Below, piece by piece: positions 33,266-39,912 of a DNA stretch of 39,912 nt. Below the pieces are notes generated by a model that saw only the letters and a program-made list of their open reading frames with translations, did no database searches and was not told where the DNA came from. The first letter of the stretch is position 1; every line of letters begins with the position of its first letter. The stretch spans positions 1 to 39,912 of the forward strand of contig PQAK01000064.1 in the NCBI GenBank assembly GCA_003105225.1. The letters are read 5' to 3'. The translations under genes and the position numbers were made by a program. This DNA comes from Deltaproteobacteria bacterium. Lineage in GTDB: Bacteria > Desulfobacterota > Deferrimicrobia > Deferrimicrobiales > Deferrimicrobiaceae.

Positions 33266-33580
33266 ATGTATGCCGTGGTCCGGTCCGGAGGAAAGCAGGT
33301 GCGTGTTTCCCCCGGCGACATCGTGAACGTGGAAAAACTCGCCGTGGAGACCGGCGCCACGGTGGAGCTCACCGACGTGCTCCTGGTGTCCTCCGAAGCC
33401 GGCACGACCGTCGGAACCCCCGTCGTCCCGAACGCCAGGGTCATCTGCCAGGCGCTCGGAGAGGGGAAAGCGAAAAAGATCGTCATTTACAGGTACAAGC
33501 GGCGGAAGGGATTCTCGAAGAAGCAGGGCCACCGCCAGCCGTTCACCACGCTCTCAATCCAGGAAATCCGGGTGGGGTAA
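33266..33580 (+). CDS. rplU: 50S ribosomal protein L21
   Basis: The 104-residue protein has the L21 signature: [51 protein letters not shown] and the C-terminal IQEIRVG. L21 binds 23S rRNA in the large subunit. ATG 33266 is preceded by GGGAGGGAGAAG. It heads the standard rplU-rpmA-obgE cluster, 25 bp before rpmA. Confidence 0.98.
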   Translation: MYAVVRSGGKQVRVSPGDIVNVEKLAVETGATVELTDVLLVSSEAGTTVGTPVVPNARVICQALGEGKAKKIVIYRYKRRKGFSKKQGHRQPFTTLSIQEIRVG

Positions 33581-33605
33581 CCCCCCGGCGGGAAGGTCAC
33601 CGGAG

Positions 33606-33863
33606 ATGGCGCATAAAAAAGGGGTCGGCAGCTCCCGCAACGGGCGGGACAGCCAGAGCAAGCGGCTCGGCGTGAAGCGCTTCGGCGGCCAGCACGTGAC
33701 TGCCGGAGCGATCATCGTCCGGCAGCGGGGTACCGCCGTGCACCCCGGGGACAACGTGGGAATGGGCAAGGACCATACCCTGTTCGCGCTGATCGACGGC
33801 GTGGTCCAGTTCGACCGCATGGGCAAAGACCGCAAGAGGGTGTCCGTCCTCGCCCTTTCCTGA
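33606..33863 (+). CDS. rpmA: 50S ribosomal protein L27
   Basis: The 85-residue protein is canonical L27: [58 protein letters not shown]. Its N-terminus reaches the peptidyl transferase centre. There is no N-terminal extension that would need Prp-type cleavage, as found in many Firmicutes. The stop is 15 bp before obgE. Confidence 0.98.
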   Translation: MAHKKGVGSSRNGRDSQSKRLGVKRFGGQHVTAGAIIVRQRGTAVHPGDNVGMGKDHTLFALIDGVVQFDRMGKDRKRVSVLALS

Positions 33864-33878
33864 TCCACCGCTTCCTTC

Positions 33879-34889
33879 ATGCACTTCATCGATGAAGCCA
33901 CGATCACCGTCCGCTCCGGGGACGGCGGACGGGGCTGCGTCAGTTTCCGGCGCGAGAAGTTCGTCCCCAGGGGCGGGCCGGACGGCGGCGACGGGGGCAA
34001 CGGGGGGAGCGTGATCCTGCGGGTCAGCCCCCATCTGTCCACCCTCCTCGATTTCAAATACAAGAAGATCTTCAAGGCGAAACGGGGCCAGCACGGCATG
34101 GGGAAGAAGATGCACGGGAAGAACGCCCCCGACCTGCTCATCGCAGTCCCTCCCGGGACGATCGTCCACAACGCGGACACCGGGGAGATCCTCGCGGACC
34201 TCACGAAAGAGGGGGATGCGCTGATCGCGGCCGGCGGCGGGCGCGGCGGGCGCGGGAACGCCTCGTTCGCGTCGGCGACGAACCAGGCGCCGGACCGGGC
34301 GGATCCCGGCAGGCCCGGCGAGGAGCGCCGGCTCCGGCTGGAGCTCAAGCTGATCGCGCACATCGGGCTGGTCGGCCTGCCCAACGCCGGCAAATCCACT
34401 CTCTTGTCCCGGATCTCCCGGGCAAGGCCCAAGATCGCCGATTATCCGTTCACCACGCTCTCCCCGGTCCTGGGAGTGGTCGCCCACCGCGACGAGGAGC
34501 TCGTCGTGGCGGACCTGCCCGGCCTGATCGAGGGAGCGCACCGGGGCGCGGGGCTCGGGCACCGGTTCCTGAGGCACGCGGAGCGGACCGAGGGGCTCGT
34601 GCACGTGCTCGACGCAACGCTCCCTCCGGAAAAGATCGAGGAAGCCTATCGCACCGTCCGGGAGGAGCTGGAGAGGTTCCGGCCGGAGCTGTCGGAGCGG
34701 CCCGCCCTTATCGCACTGAATAAGATGGACCTTCCCGGGGCGAGGGAATCCGCGGAAAAAGCCGTTGCCCGGTTGAATTTTCCGGCCTGGAGCGTCTATT
34801 ATATTTCCGCCGTCACCGGCGAAGGGATAACGGCCCTCCTCGACGGCCTGTTGGCGTTCCGGAAGAAGAGAGCACCCGATGCCCCCTGA
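33879..34889 (+). CDS. obgE: GTPase ObgE/CgtA
   Basis: The 336-residue protein has the glycine-rich Obg fold (DGGRGCVSFRREKFVPRGGPDGGDGG) and the GTPase domain with G1 GLPNAGKS at 166-173, G2 region DYPFTTLSPVLG, G3 DLPGL, G4 NKMD and G5 ISA. It lacks the C-terminal OCT domain; E. coli CgtA is longer. Obg GTPases act in 50S assembly and stress signalling. ATG 33879 has no good ribosome site, so it may depend on coupling to rpmA. Its stop overlaps proB by 11 bp. Confidence 0.96.
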   Translation: MHFIDEATITVRSGDGGRGCVSFRREKFVPRGGPDGGDGGNGGSVILRVSPHLSTLLDFKYKKIFKAKRGQHGMGKKMHGKNAPDLLIAVPPGTIVHNADTGEILADLTKEGDALIAAGGGRGGRGNASFASATNQAPDRADPGRPGEERRLRLELKLIAHIGLVGLPNAGKSTLLSRISRARPKIADYPFTTLSPVLGVVAHRDEELVVADLPGLIEGAHRGAGLGHRFLRHAERTEGLVHVLDATLPPEKIEEAYRTVREELERFRPELSERPALIALNKMDLPGARESAEKAVARLNFPAWSVYYISAVTGEGITALLDGLLAFRKKRAPDAP

Positions 34890-36048
34890 CACCACCGTAC
34901 AGCGCGCGGCCTTCCTCCGCTCCCGGAAGATCCGCCGGATCATCGTGAAGCTGGGAAGCGGCACGTTGACCGACGCCTCGTTCGGCCTGCGCGAGACGAC
35001 GATCCGGTCCCTGGCGGCACAGGTCGCAGGGCTACGGGAGTCCCGCGGCATCGAGGTCGTGGTGGTGACGTCGGGGGCCATCGCCGCGGGCAGAAAGAAG
35101 CTGGGCATCGCGGACCGCCCCCGCACGGTCGCCCTCAAGCAGGCCGCCGCCGCCGTCGGGCAGACGACGCTCATGCGCGCCTACGAGCGCGCGTTCGAGA
35201 AACGGGGATTGAAGGTCGGGCAGCTTCTCCTCACCCACGAGGACTTCGAGAACCGGGAGCGCTACGTGAACGCGAGGAACACGCTGGAGACCCTGCTCGC
35301 CCGGGGGATCGTCCCCATCATCAACGAGAACGACACCGTGGCCACCGAGGAGATCCGGCTCGGGGACAACGATCACCTCGCGGCGCTGGTGACGCAGCTC
35401 ATCGGCGCGGACCTGCTTCTCCTGCTGACCGACAGCGATGCCCTGTATACCCGGGACCCCAGGCGCCATCCCGATGCGAAGCGGATTCCCATCCTGGCGG
35501 GAGTCGACGACAGCCTGCTCCGTTCCTCCGCGGGGAAAAGCGGGCCTGCGGGAACCGGCGGGATGGGATCCAAGCTTCTCGCCGCCCGGGTCGTCACCGC
35601 CTGGGGAACCCCGGCCGTCATCGCGGGGGGACTGTCCCGCCGCTCCATCCTGGATGTCCTCGACGGCAAGGAAACCGGCACCCTGATCCTTCCCGGCGGG
35701 GGGGCCAGGGCGCGAAGCCGGAAGCTGTGGATCGCGCATGCCCTGCAGGCGCACGGGACCATCTCCGTCGACGACGGGGCGAAGAAGGTCCTCCTGGAGG
35801 GGGGGAAAAGCCTGCTGCCCGCCGGGATCCTCGGCGTCACCGGGACCTTCCGGAAGGGGGACGCGGTCTCCATCGGCGACCGCAGGGGGCGCGCCTTCGC
35901 CCAGGGGATCGCTTCCTGGTCCAGCGAACAGGTGAAACGGGGGATGGGCAAGAAGAGCGCGGAGGTCCGGTCGATCCTCGGGGAGGACATCCCCGCGGAG
36001 GTGGTCCATCGCGACAACCTGACGATCCTTGCGGCGGGAGGCAGATAG
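34879..36048 (+). CDS. proB: Glutamate 5-kinase
   Basis: The 389-residue protein has an amino-acid kinase domain (RRIIVKLGSGTLTD, VVVVTSGAIAAGR, IPIINENDTVATEEI, GDNDHLAALV, LLLLTDSDALYTRDPR, GTGGMGSKL) and a C-terminal PUA domain from about residue 290 (SRKLWIAHALQAHGTISVDDGAKK). It phosphorylates glutamate as the first step of proline synthesis. ATG 34879 lies inside the obgE end (11-bp overlap). proA follows directly. Feedback-inhibited by proline in the family; no such site is judged here. Confidence 0.96.
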   Translation: MPPDTTVQRAAFLRSRKIRRIIVKLGSGTLTDASFGLRETTIRSLAAQVAGLRESRGIEVVVVTSGAIAAGRKKLGIADRPRTVALKQAAAAVGQTTLMRAYERAFEKRGLKVGQLLLTHEDFENRERYVNARNTLETLLARGIVPIINENDTVATEEIRLGDNDHLAALVTQLIGADLLLLLTDSDALYTRDPRRHPDAKRIPILAGVDDSLLRSSAGKSGPAGTGGMGSKLLAARVVTAWGTPAVIAGGLSRRSILDVLDGKETGTLILPGGGARARSRKLWIAHALQAHGTISVDDGAKKVLLEGGKSLLPAGILGVTGTFRKGDAVSIGDRRGRAFAQGIASWSSEQVKRGMGKKSAEVRSILGEDIPAEVVHRDNLTILAAGGR

Positions 36049-37308
36049 ATGGTCGATCTTCGGGACGGCGTGGAGCGGGTCTGCCGGGCGGCGAAAGAGG
36101 CGTCGGCCCCGATGGCGCACGCGGATGCATCGAGGAAGAACGCCGCGCTCGCGGCCATGGCCAAAGGGCTGCGCGAGCGGGCGGAGTGGCTCAAGGCGGA
36201 AAACCGGCTGGACATGGAGGCGGCCCGGACCAAGGGGATCTCCGCGGCGATGCTCGACCGGCTCCTGCTGACCGACGAGCGGATCCGCCACATGGCGGAC
36301 GGGATCGAGGAGGTGATCGCCCTCCCCGACCCGGTCGGCGAGGTCACGAAGATGTGGCGGCGGCCCAACGGCCTCTGGGTGGGCCGGATGCGCATCCCCC
36401 TGGGGGTCATCGGGATCATCTACGAATCCCGCCCCAACGTGACGGCCGACGCGGCGGCGCTGTGCATCAAGTCCGGGAACGCCGTCGTGCTCCGCGGCGG
36501 GTCCGAGGCCATCCGCTCCAACACCGCCATCGCGCGCATCCTGCGGGACGCGCTCTCCGGCGGCGGCCTGCCCGCGGACGCCGTGTCGATCATCGAGCAG
36601 ACCGACCGGGAGGCCATCGACTGCATGCTGGCGGCCGAAGCGTTCATCGACCTCATCATCCCGCGCGGCGGGGAAGGGCTCATCCGGAGCGTGGTGGAAA
36701 AATCCCGCATCCCGGTCATCAAGCATTACAAGGGGGTCTGCCACATCTACGTCGACGAGGACGTCGACCTTCCGCAGGCGGTCTCCGTCTGCGTCAACGC
36801 GAAGGTGCAGCGCCCCGGGGTCTGCAACGCCATGGAAACCCTCCTCGTGCATGAAAAGGCCGCGCCGGCGTTTCTCCCCGCGGTGGCGGCGGAACTGGTC
36901 AAGAACGGCGTCGAGCTGCGCGGCTGCCCCTGGACCGTCCGCCTCGTCCCGCAGGCAAAACCCGCCTCGGACGAGGACTGGGGGACCGAATACCTGGACC
37001 TGATCCTCGCGGTGAAGGTGGTCGCGTCGATGGAGGAGGCGATGGAGCATATCCGCCGCTACGGCTCGCTGCACACCGAGGCGATCCTCACCACGGACCA
37101 CGCCCGGGCGATGCGGTTCGTGCGCGAGGTCGACTCCTCGCTGGTGCTCGTCAACGCCTCCACCCGCTTCAACGACGGCTTCCAGCTGGGGCTGGGGGCG
37201 GAGATCGGGATCAGCACGACCAAGATCCACGCCTTCGGCCCGATGGGGCTCGAGGAGCTGACCACGACGAAGTTCATCGCCTTCGGGGACGGCCAGGTCC
37301 GGCAGTAA
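36049..37308 (+). CDS. proA: Gamma-glutamyl phosphate reductase
   Basis: The 419-residue aldehyde-dehydrogenase-fold protein has the catalytic Cys C259 in [28 protein letters not shown] near 117-132, [13 protein letters not shown] and the C-terminal [18 protein letters not shown]. It reduces glutamyl-5-phosphate to the semialdehyde, following ProB in proline synthesis. Start ATG abuts the proB stop with no gap; nadD likewise abuts its stop. Confidence 0.97.
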   Translation: MVDLRDGVERVCRAAKEASAPMAHADASRKNAALAAMAKGLRERAEWLKAENRLDMEAARTKGISAAMLDRLLLTDERIRHMADGIEEVIALPDPVGEVTKMWRRPNGLWVGRMRIPLGVIGIIYESRPNVTADAAALCIKSGNAVVLRGGSEAIRSNTAIARILRDALSGGGLPADAVSIIEQTDREAIDCMLAAEAFIDLIIPRGGEGLIRSVVEKSRIPVIKHYKGVCHIYVDEDVDLPQAVSVCVNAKVQRPGVCNAMETLLVHEKAAPAFLPAVAAELVKNGVELRGCPWTVRLVPQAKPASDEDWGTEYLDLILAVKVVASMEEAMEHIRRYGSLHTEAILTTDHARAMRFVREVDSSLVLVNASTRFNDGFQLGLGAEIGISTTKIHAFGPMGLEELTTTKFIAFGDGQVRQ

Positions 37309-37992
37309 ATGGACCCACCACGGTCATCGGTGGCGCTCTTCGGGGGGACGTACGACCCGTTCCACAACGGCCACCTGCGCATGGCGGTCGAGGTCAAGGA
37401 GGCGCTCGGCATCTCCCGGTTGACCCTGTTTCCCGCGCTCCATCCGCCCCACAAGCCGAAGCGGCCGGTGACCGAAGCGCGGCACCGGCTCGCGATGGTC
37501 GCGGCGGGGGCGGCCGGCCTCCCCGGGATCGACGTTTCCGACATCGAGATCCGCCGGGAGGGTCCCTCCTACTCTCTTCTCACCGTCCTGGACTTCCGGA
37601 GGGAGCTGCCCGACGCCCGGATCCTGTTCGTCATGGGCGCCGACTCCTTTGCCGATGTGTCCTCCTGGCATCGATACGGCGAGCTCCTCCTGTCGTGCGA
37701 TTTCATCCTCCTCCCCCGGTCGGGCGTCGACCCGGAACCCGCTCCCCCGAAGGGCGTGCATATTGAAAAAGAGGAGCCGCATTGCTATAGTTGGATGGGG
37801 AAAAGCTACCGCCTCCCGGGCGGGCGACGGCTGTTCTGCCCGTCGCTGCCGGCCCTGGACATCTCCTCGAGCGCCATCCGCGAGAAAGTCCGGAAGGGCA
37901 AATGCATCCGGGGGCTCGTCCCGCCGGAAGTGGAGCGGTACATATCCGACCATGGTCTCTACCTTGACCGCGCGGAGGAGCAACGGCCATAA
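37309..37992 (+). CDS. nadD: Nicotinate-nucleotide adenylyltransferase
   Basis: The 227-residue protein has the nucleotidyltransferase motif FGGTYDPFHNGH near residue 11, PPHKPKRPVT, MGADSF and the C-terminal SSSAIREKV. It adenylylates nicotinic acid mononucleotide in NAD synthesis. ATG 37309 directly follows the proA stop. The stop TAA overlaps the apparent ATA start of rsfS. Confidence 0.94.
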   Translation: MDPPRSSVALFGGTYDPFHNGHLRMAVEVKEALGISRLTLFPALHPPHKPKRPVTEARHRLAMVAAGAAGLPGIDVSDIEIRREGPSYSLLTVLDFRRELPDARILFVMGADSFADVSSWHRYGELLLSCDFILLPRSGVDPEPAPPKGVHIEKEEPHCYSWMGKSYRLPGGRRLFCPSLPALDISSSAIREKVRKGKCIRGLVPPEVERYISDHGLYLDRAEEQRP

Positions 37993-38330
37993 CGACGCAG
38001 GAGACGCTGCTGCGGTGCGCGCGGCTGGCCCAGGAAAAGAAGGCCGCCGACATCCGCGCGCTCGACGTCCGGGAACGCGCCACCTTCACCGACTTCTTCC
38101 TGCTGTGTTCGGGGACGTCCGACCGGCAGGTTTCGGCCGTGGCCCATCATATCGAGGAGTCGCTCCGCAAGGAGGGCCTGCGGCCGCTGGGGATCGAGGG
38201 GATCCGGGAAGGACGGTGGGTCCTCCTCGATTACGGCGATTTCGTGGTGCATGTGTTTCTTTCGAGCGTTCGGGAATTCTACAATTTCGATCGGCTGTGG
38301 GGATCGGCGCCGGAGATCCCCCTCCCCTGA
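37989..38330 (+). CDS. rsfS: Ribosomal silencing factor RsfS, apparent ATA start
   Basis: The frame gives 113 residues with the RsfS/Iojap pattern: AQEKKAADIRALDVRE, TFTDFFLLCSGTSDRQV, VAHHIEESLRKEGLRPLG, REGRWVLLDYGDFVVHVF and FYNFDRLW. RsfS binds L14 and blocks subunit joining in starvation. The first ATG in frame (38139) lies in mid-domain. A stop at 37965-37967 limits upstream extension. Between them no ATG, GTG or TTG fits; ATA at 37989, preceded by GGAGGAG (37974-37980) and overlapping the nadD stop as ATAA, is the best start. A sequencing error (ATG to ATA) is the main alternative. Confidence 0.87.
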   Translation: MTTQETLLRCARLAQEKKAADIRALDVRERATFTDFFLLCSGTSDRQVSAVAHHIEESLRKEGLRPLGIEGIREGRWVLLDYGDFVVHVFLSSVREFYNFDRLWGSAPEIPLP

Positions 38331-38359
38331 AGGACCGATAACCACGGAGGAGCCTGCGC

Positions 38360-39691
38360 ATGGCGGTCCGTCTGCTGTTCCTGCTCTTCGTCATCATCCT
38401 TGTGGCCTTCTCCTACATCTCCTTCCTGAACGGCCAGCACATCCAGTTTTTCTACTCCGACACCCGCCAGCTGGAGATCACGGTCAGCGAGCTCGCGATC
38501 CTCTCCTTCGCCCTCGGCGCCGCGATGGTCATCCTCGGCACGTTGGTGAAGGACGTGACCCTGGCGTCGAAGAACTGGAAAGAGCGCCGGGAAAAGCAGC
38601 GGCGGGAGGCGGCCCGCTCCCGCGTGGCCAAGGCATCCGATCTCTTCCAGCGGGGGATGCTCTCCGAGGCCGCCAAGGAGCTGGAGCGCAGCCTTTCCGT
38701 CAACCCGGACGACCGCGAGGCCCTCGATCTCCTCTCTTCCGTAGAGACGGAGCGGGGGAATTCCCTGGAGGCCGTGAAAGCCCTGACGCGGGTCAAGCAG
38801 ATCGATCCCTCCGACCTGTCGGTGTTCTTCCGGCTGGCGGCCCTCTACCGCAAGATGAACGATACGGAAAACGCGGCCTCCCTGTTCAAGGCCATCGAGG
38901 ATTCCGAGGGGGAAAACCCGCGCGCCTGGGAAGGGCTGCGGGACATCCACATCCTCCGGAACGAGATGGTGCCCGCATACGCATTGCAGAAAAAGATCAT
39001 GAAATACAAGGGAAAAACCGCCACCCCCGAGGACCAGGAGCTCTTCGACGCCCTCCGGTACGAGAAGGCGGTCGTACGACTCAAGGAAGGGAAAACCGAC
39101 GATGCGGAACGGCGTCTCCGCGATCTCGTCAAGGACCAGCCCCGGTTCTGCGGCGCCTACATCACCCTCCACGAATACATGCGGTCGCGCGGCAACCTGG
39201 AGGAAGCCACGCAGCTGCTGCTCCTGGGCTACCGGACGACGCGCAACGCCGTGTTTCTCATCAAGCTCGAGGACCTCGGCATCGAAACGGAGAGCCCGCA
39301 GGCCGTGATCGGCGTCTATACGGATCTCCTTCAGGAGTACCCCTCCGATTTCGACGTCAACCTGTTCACGGGAAAATTTTTCCTGCGCCTGGAGATGAAC
39401 GACGAGGCGGTGGAACAGTTGTTGAAGGCGGAATCTCTGGAACCGGAGCGGGAATCCGTCCACATCCTTCTTGCGGAGGCGCTCCGGCGGAGGGGACGAT
39501 ATGAATCCGCCTGCCAGCACTACCAGCGTGCCTTCGGCTACAAACGACGCTACCTCATCCCCTTCCGCTGCGCGATATGCGGGAAGGCCACCATCAAGTG
39601 GACCGCCCGCTGCCCCGACTGCGGCGCCTGGAACGCCTACTCCATCGATCACGGGCACAGGGAGTACGCCGCGCCGGCCTCCATCCGCTGA
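38360..39691 (+). CDS. LapB/YciM-like TPR protein with LapA-like membrane N-terminus
   Basis: The 443-residue protein has two hydrophobic segments at about 4-22 and 44-66 with the LapA-domain spacing (FLNGQHIQFFYSDTRQLEI between them), a basic coiled stretch (ASKNWKERREKQRREAARS), TPRs over residues 90-390, and a C-terminal rubredoxin-like zinc site C404-x2-C407 / C418-x2-C421 (CAICG, CPDCG). LapB works with FtsH to regulate LpxC and lipopolysaccharide level; E. coli has separate lapA and lapB. ATG 38360 follows GGAGGAG. Not named lapB because the fused form is unverified. Confidence 0.85.
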   Translation: MAVRLLFLLFVIILVAFSYISFLNGQHIQFFYSDTRQLEITVSELAILSFALGAAMVILGTLVKDVTLASKNWKERREKQRREAARSRVAKASDLFQRGMLSEAAKELERSLSVNPDDREALDLLSSVETERGNSLEAVKALTRVKQIDPSDLSVFFRLAALYRKMNDTENAASLFKAIEDSEGENPRAWEGLRDIHILRNEMVPAYALQKKIMKYKGKTATPEDQELFDALRYEKAVVRLKEGKTDDAERRLRDLVKDQPRFCGAYITLHEYMRSRGNLEEATQLLLLGYRTTRNAVFLIKLEDLGIETESPQAVIGVYTDLLQEYPSDFDVNLFTGKFFLRLEMNDEAVEQLLKAESLEPERESVHILLAEALRRRGRYESACQHYQRAFGYKRRYLIPFRCAICGKATIKWTARCPDCGAWNAYSIDHGHREYAAPASIR

Positions 39692-39701
39692 CCCGGAGAA
39701 A

Positions 39702-39912
39702 GGCGTCCGCGAAAGCTGTTGGCGCAGCCTCGCATCGGAGTCCCTGGGCGAACTGGCGTGCCTGGCGTCGCTTTTTCCGGTGTCGCCCGTCCGCTTCACC
39801 GCAGCGGATGTCCGGAGCTGGCCCGCATACCGCGGAGAGGCGTGCCCCCGCTGCGGCGCCTTCACGGGGGTGGGCCATCCCCGCGGCGCCCGGATCGTCT
39901 GCAGGTCCTGCG
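39702..39912 (+). CDS. partial zinc-ribbon protein, start unresolved
   Basis: The frame read from 39702 is open to the window edge and looks protein-like: ESLGELACLASLFPVSPVRF then a CxxC pair, CPRCGAF and CRSC at the very end, a zinc-ribbon layout. GGAGAAAGG at 39695-39703 could be a ribosome site, but no ATG/GTG/TTG stands at the right distance in this frame (GTG only at 39780). A ComF-type N-terminus or a divergent zinc-ribbon protein is possible; neither is claimed. The other two forward frames are open but rich in Arg/Pro/Ala, so look like shadows. Confidence 0.3.

Overview
The window comes from a GC-rich Gram-negative bacterium. It has BamD, LolA and a LapB-type protein, all of which serve an outer membrane. 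Gene order points to the Desulfobacterota/Desulfuromonadia (former deltaproteobacteria): the runs pgpA-pncC-thpR-recA-pilT-recX-alaS and rplU-rpmA-obgE-proB-proA-nadD-rsfS resemble Geobacter-type neighbourhoods from memory. This placement is inference; no database search was possible.

Layout. 1-449: the 5' part of a minus-strand SDR oxidoreductase. 561-2002 (+): bamD and a TPR gene. 2022-8873 (-): one tightly packed DNA repair, motility and tRNA operon, pgpA-pncC-thpR-recA-pilT-recX-alaS. 8960-11924 (+): a HEAT-repeat protein and an HD-GYP protein that share an unnamed N-terminal domain. 11921-13476 (-): an S58-type self-processing hydrolase and a small HEAT-repeat protein. 13470-15200 (+): a large structured RNA element, then ruvX and mltG. 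15231-23521 (-): radC-plsC-rnj-ftsK-HAD-lolA-rimO-dksA, a housekeeping chain with ATGA/GTGA overlaps. 23612-27578 (+): MoxR ATPase, DUF58 protein and transglutaminase. 27743-29284 (+): comM. 29285-32027 (+): a looser, more AT-rich stretch with two small exported proteins of unknown function and a membrane diguanylate cyclase. 32113-33123 (-): an FAD oxidoreductase. 33196-38330 (+): a strong promoter followed by rplU-rpmA-obgE-proB-proA-nadD-rsfS. 38360-39691 (+): a LapA/LapB-like fusion. The window ends inside a zinc-ribbon reading frame.

Most of the window is core genome. The parts worth attention are: (1) an RNA element at 13531-13723 upstream of ruvX, with a 22-bp closing helix, three internal hairpins and a downstream segment that competes for the closing helix; I match it to no RNA class I know. 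(2) Tandem genes at 8960-11924 that carry the same roughly 140-residue N-terminal domain, with a YPSxHP motif at identical residue positions, fused to different outputs (HEAT repeats and HD-GYP). (3) Non-canonical start codons: an apparent AUA start for rsfS and CUG start for the TPR gene, each inside a 4-base stop/start overlap, besides many TTG and GTG starts. Cyclic-di-GMP signalling is represented by both an HD-GYP and a GGDEF protein. No CRISPR array, insertion sequence, rRNA or intact tRNA gene was seen.
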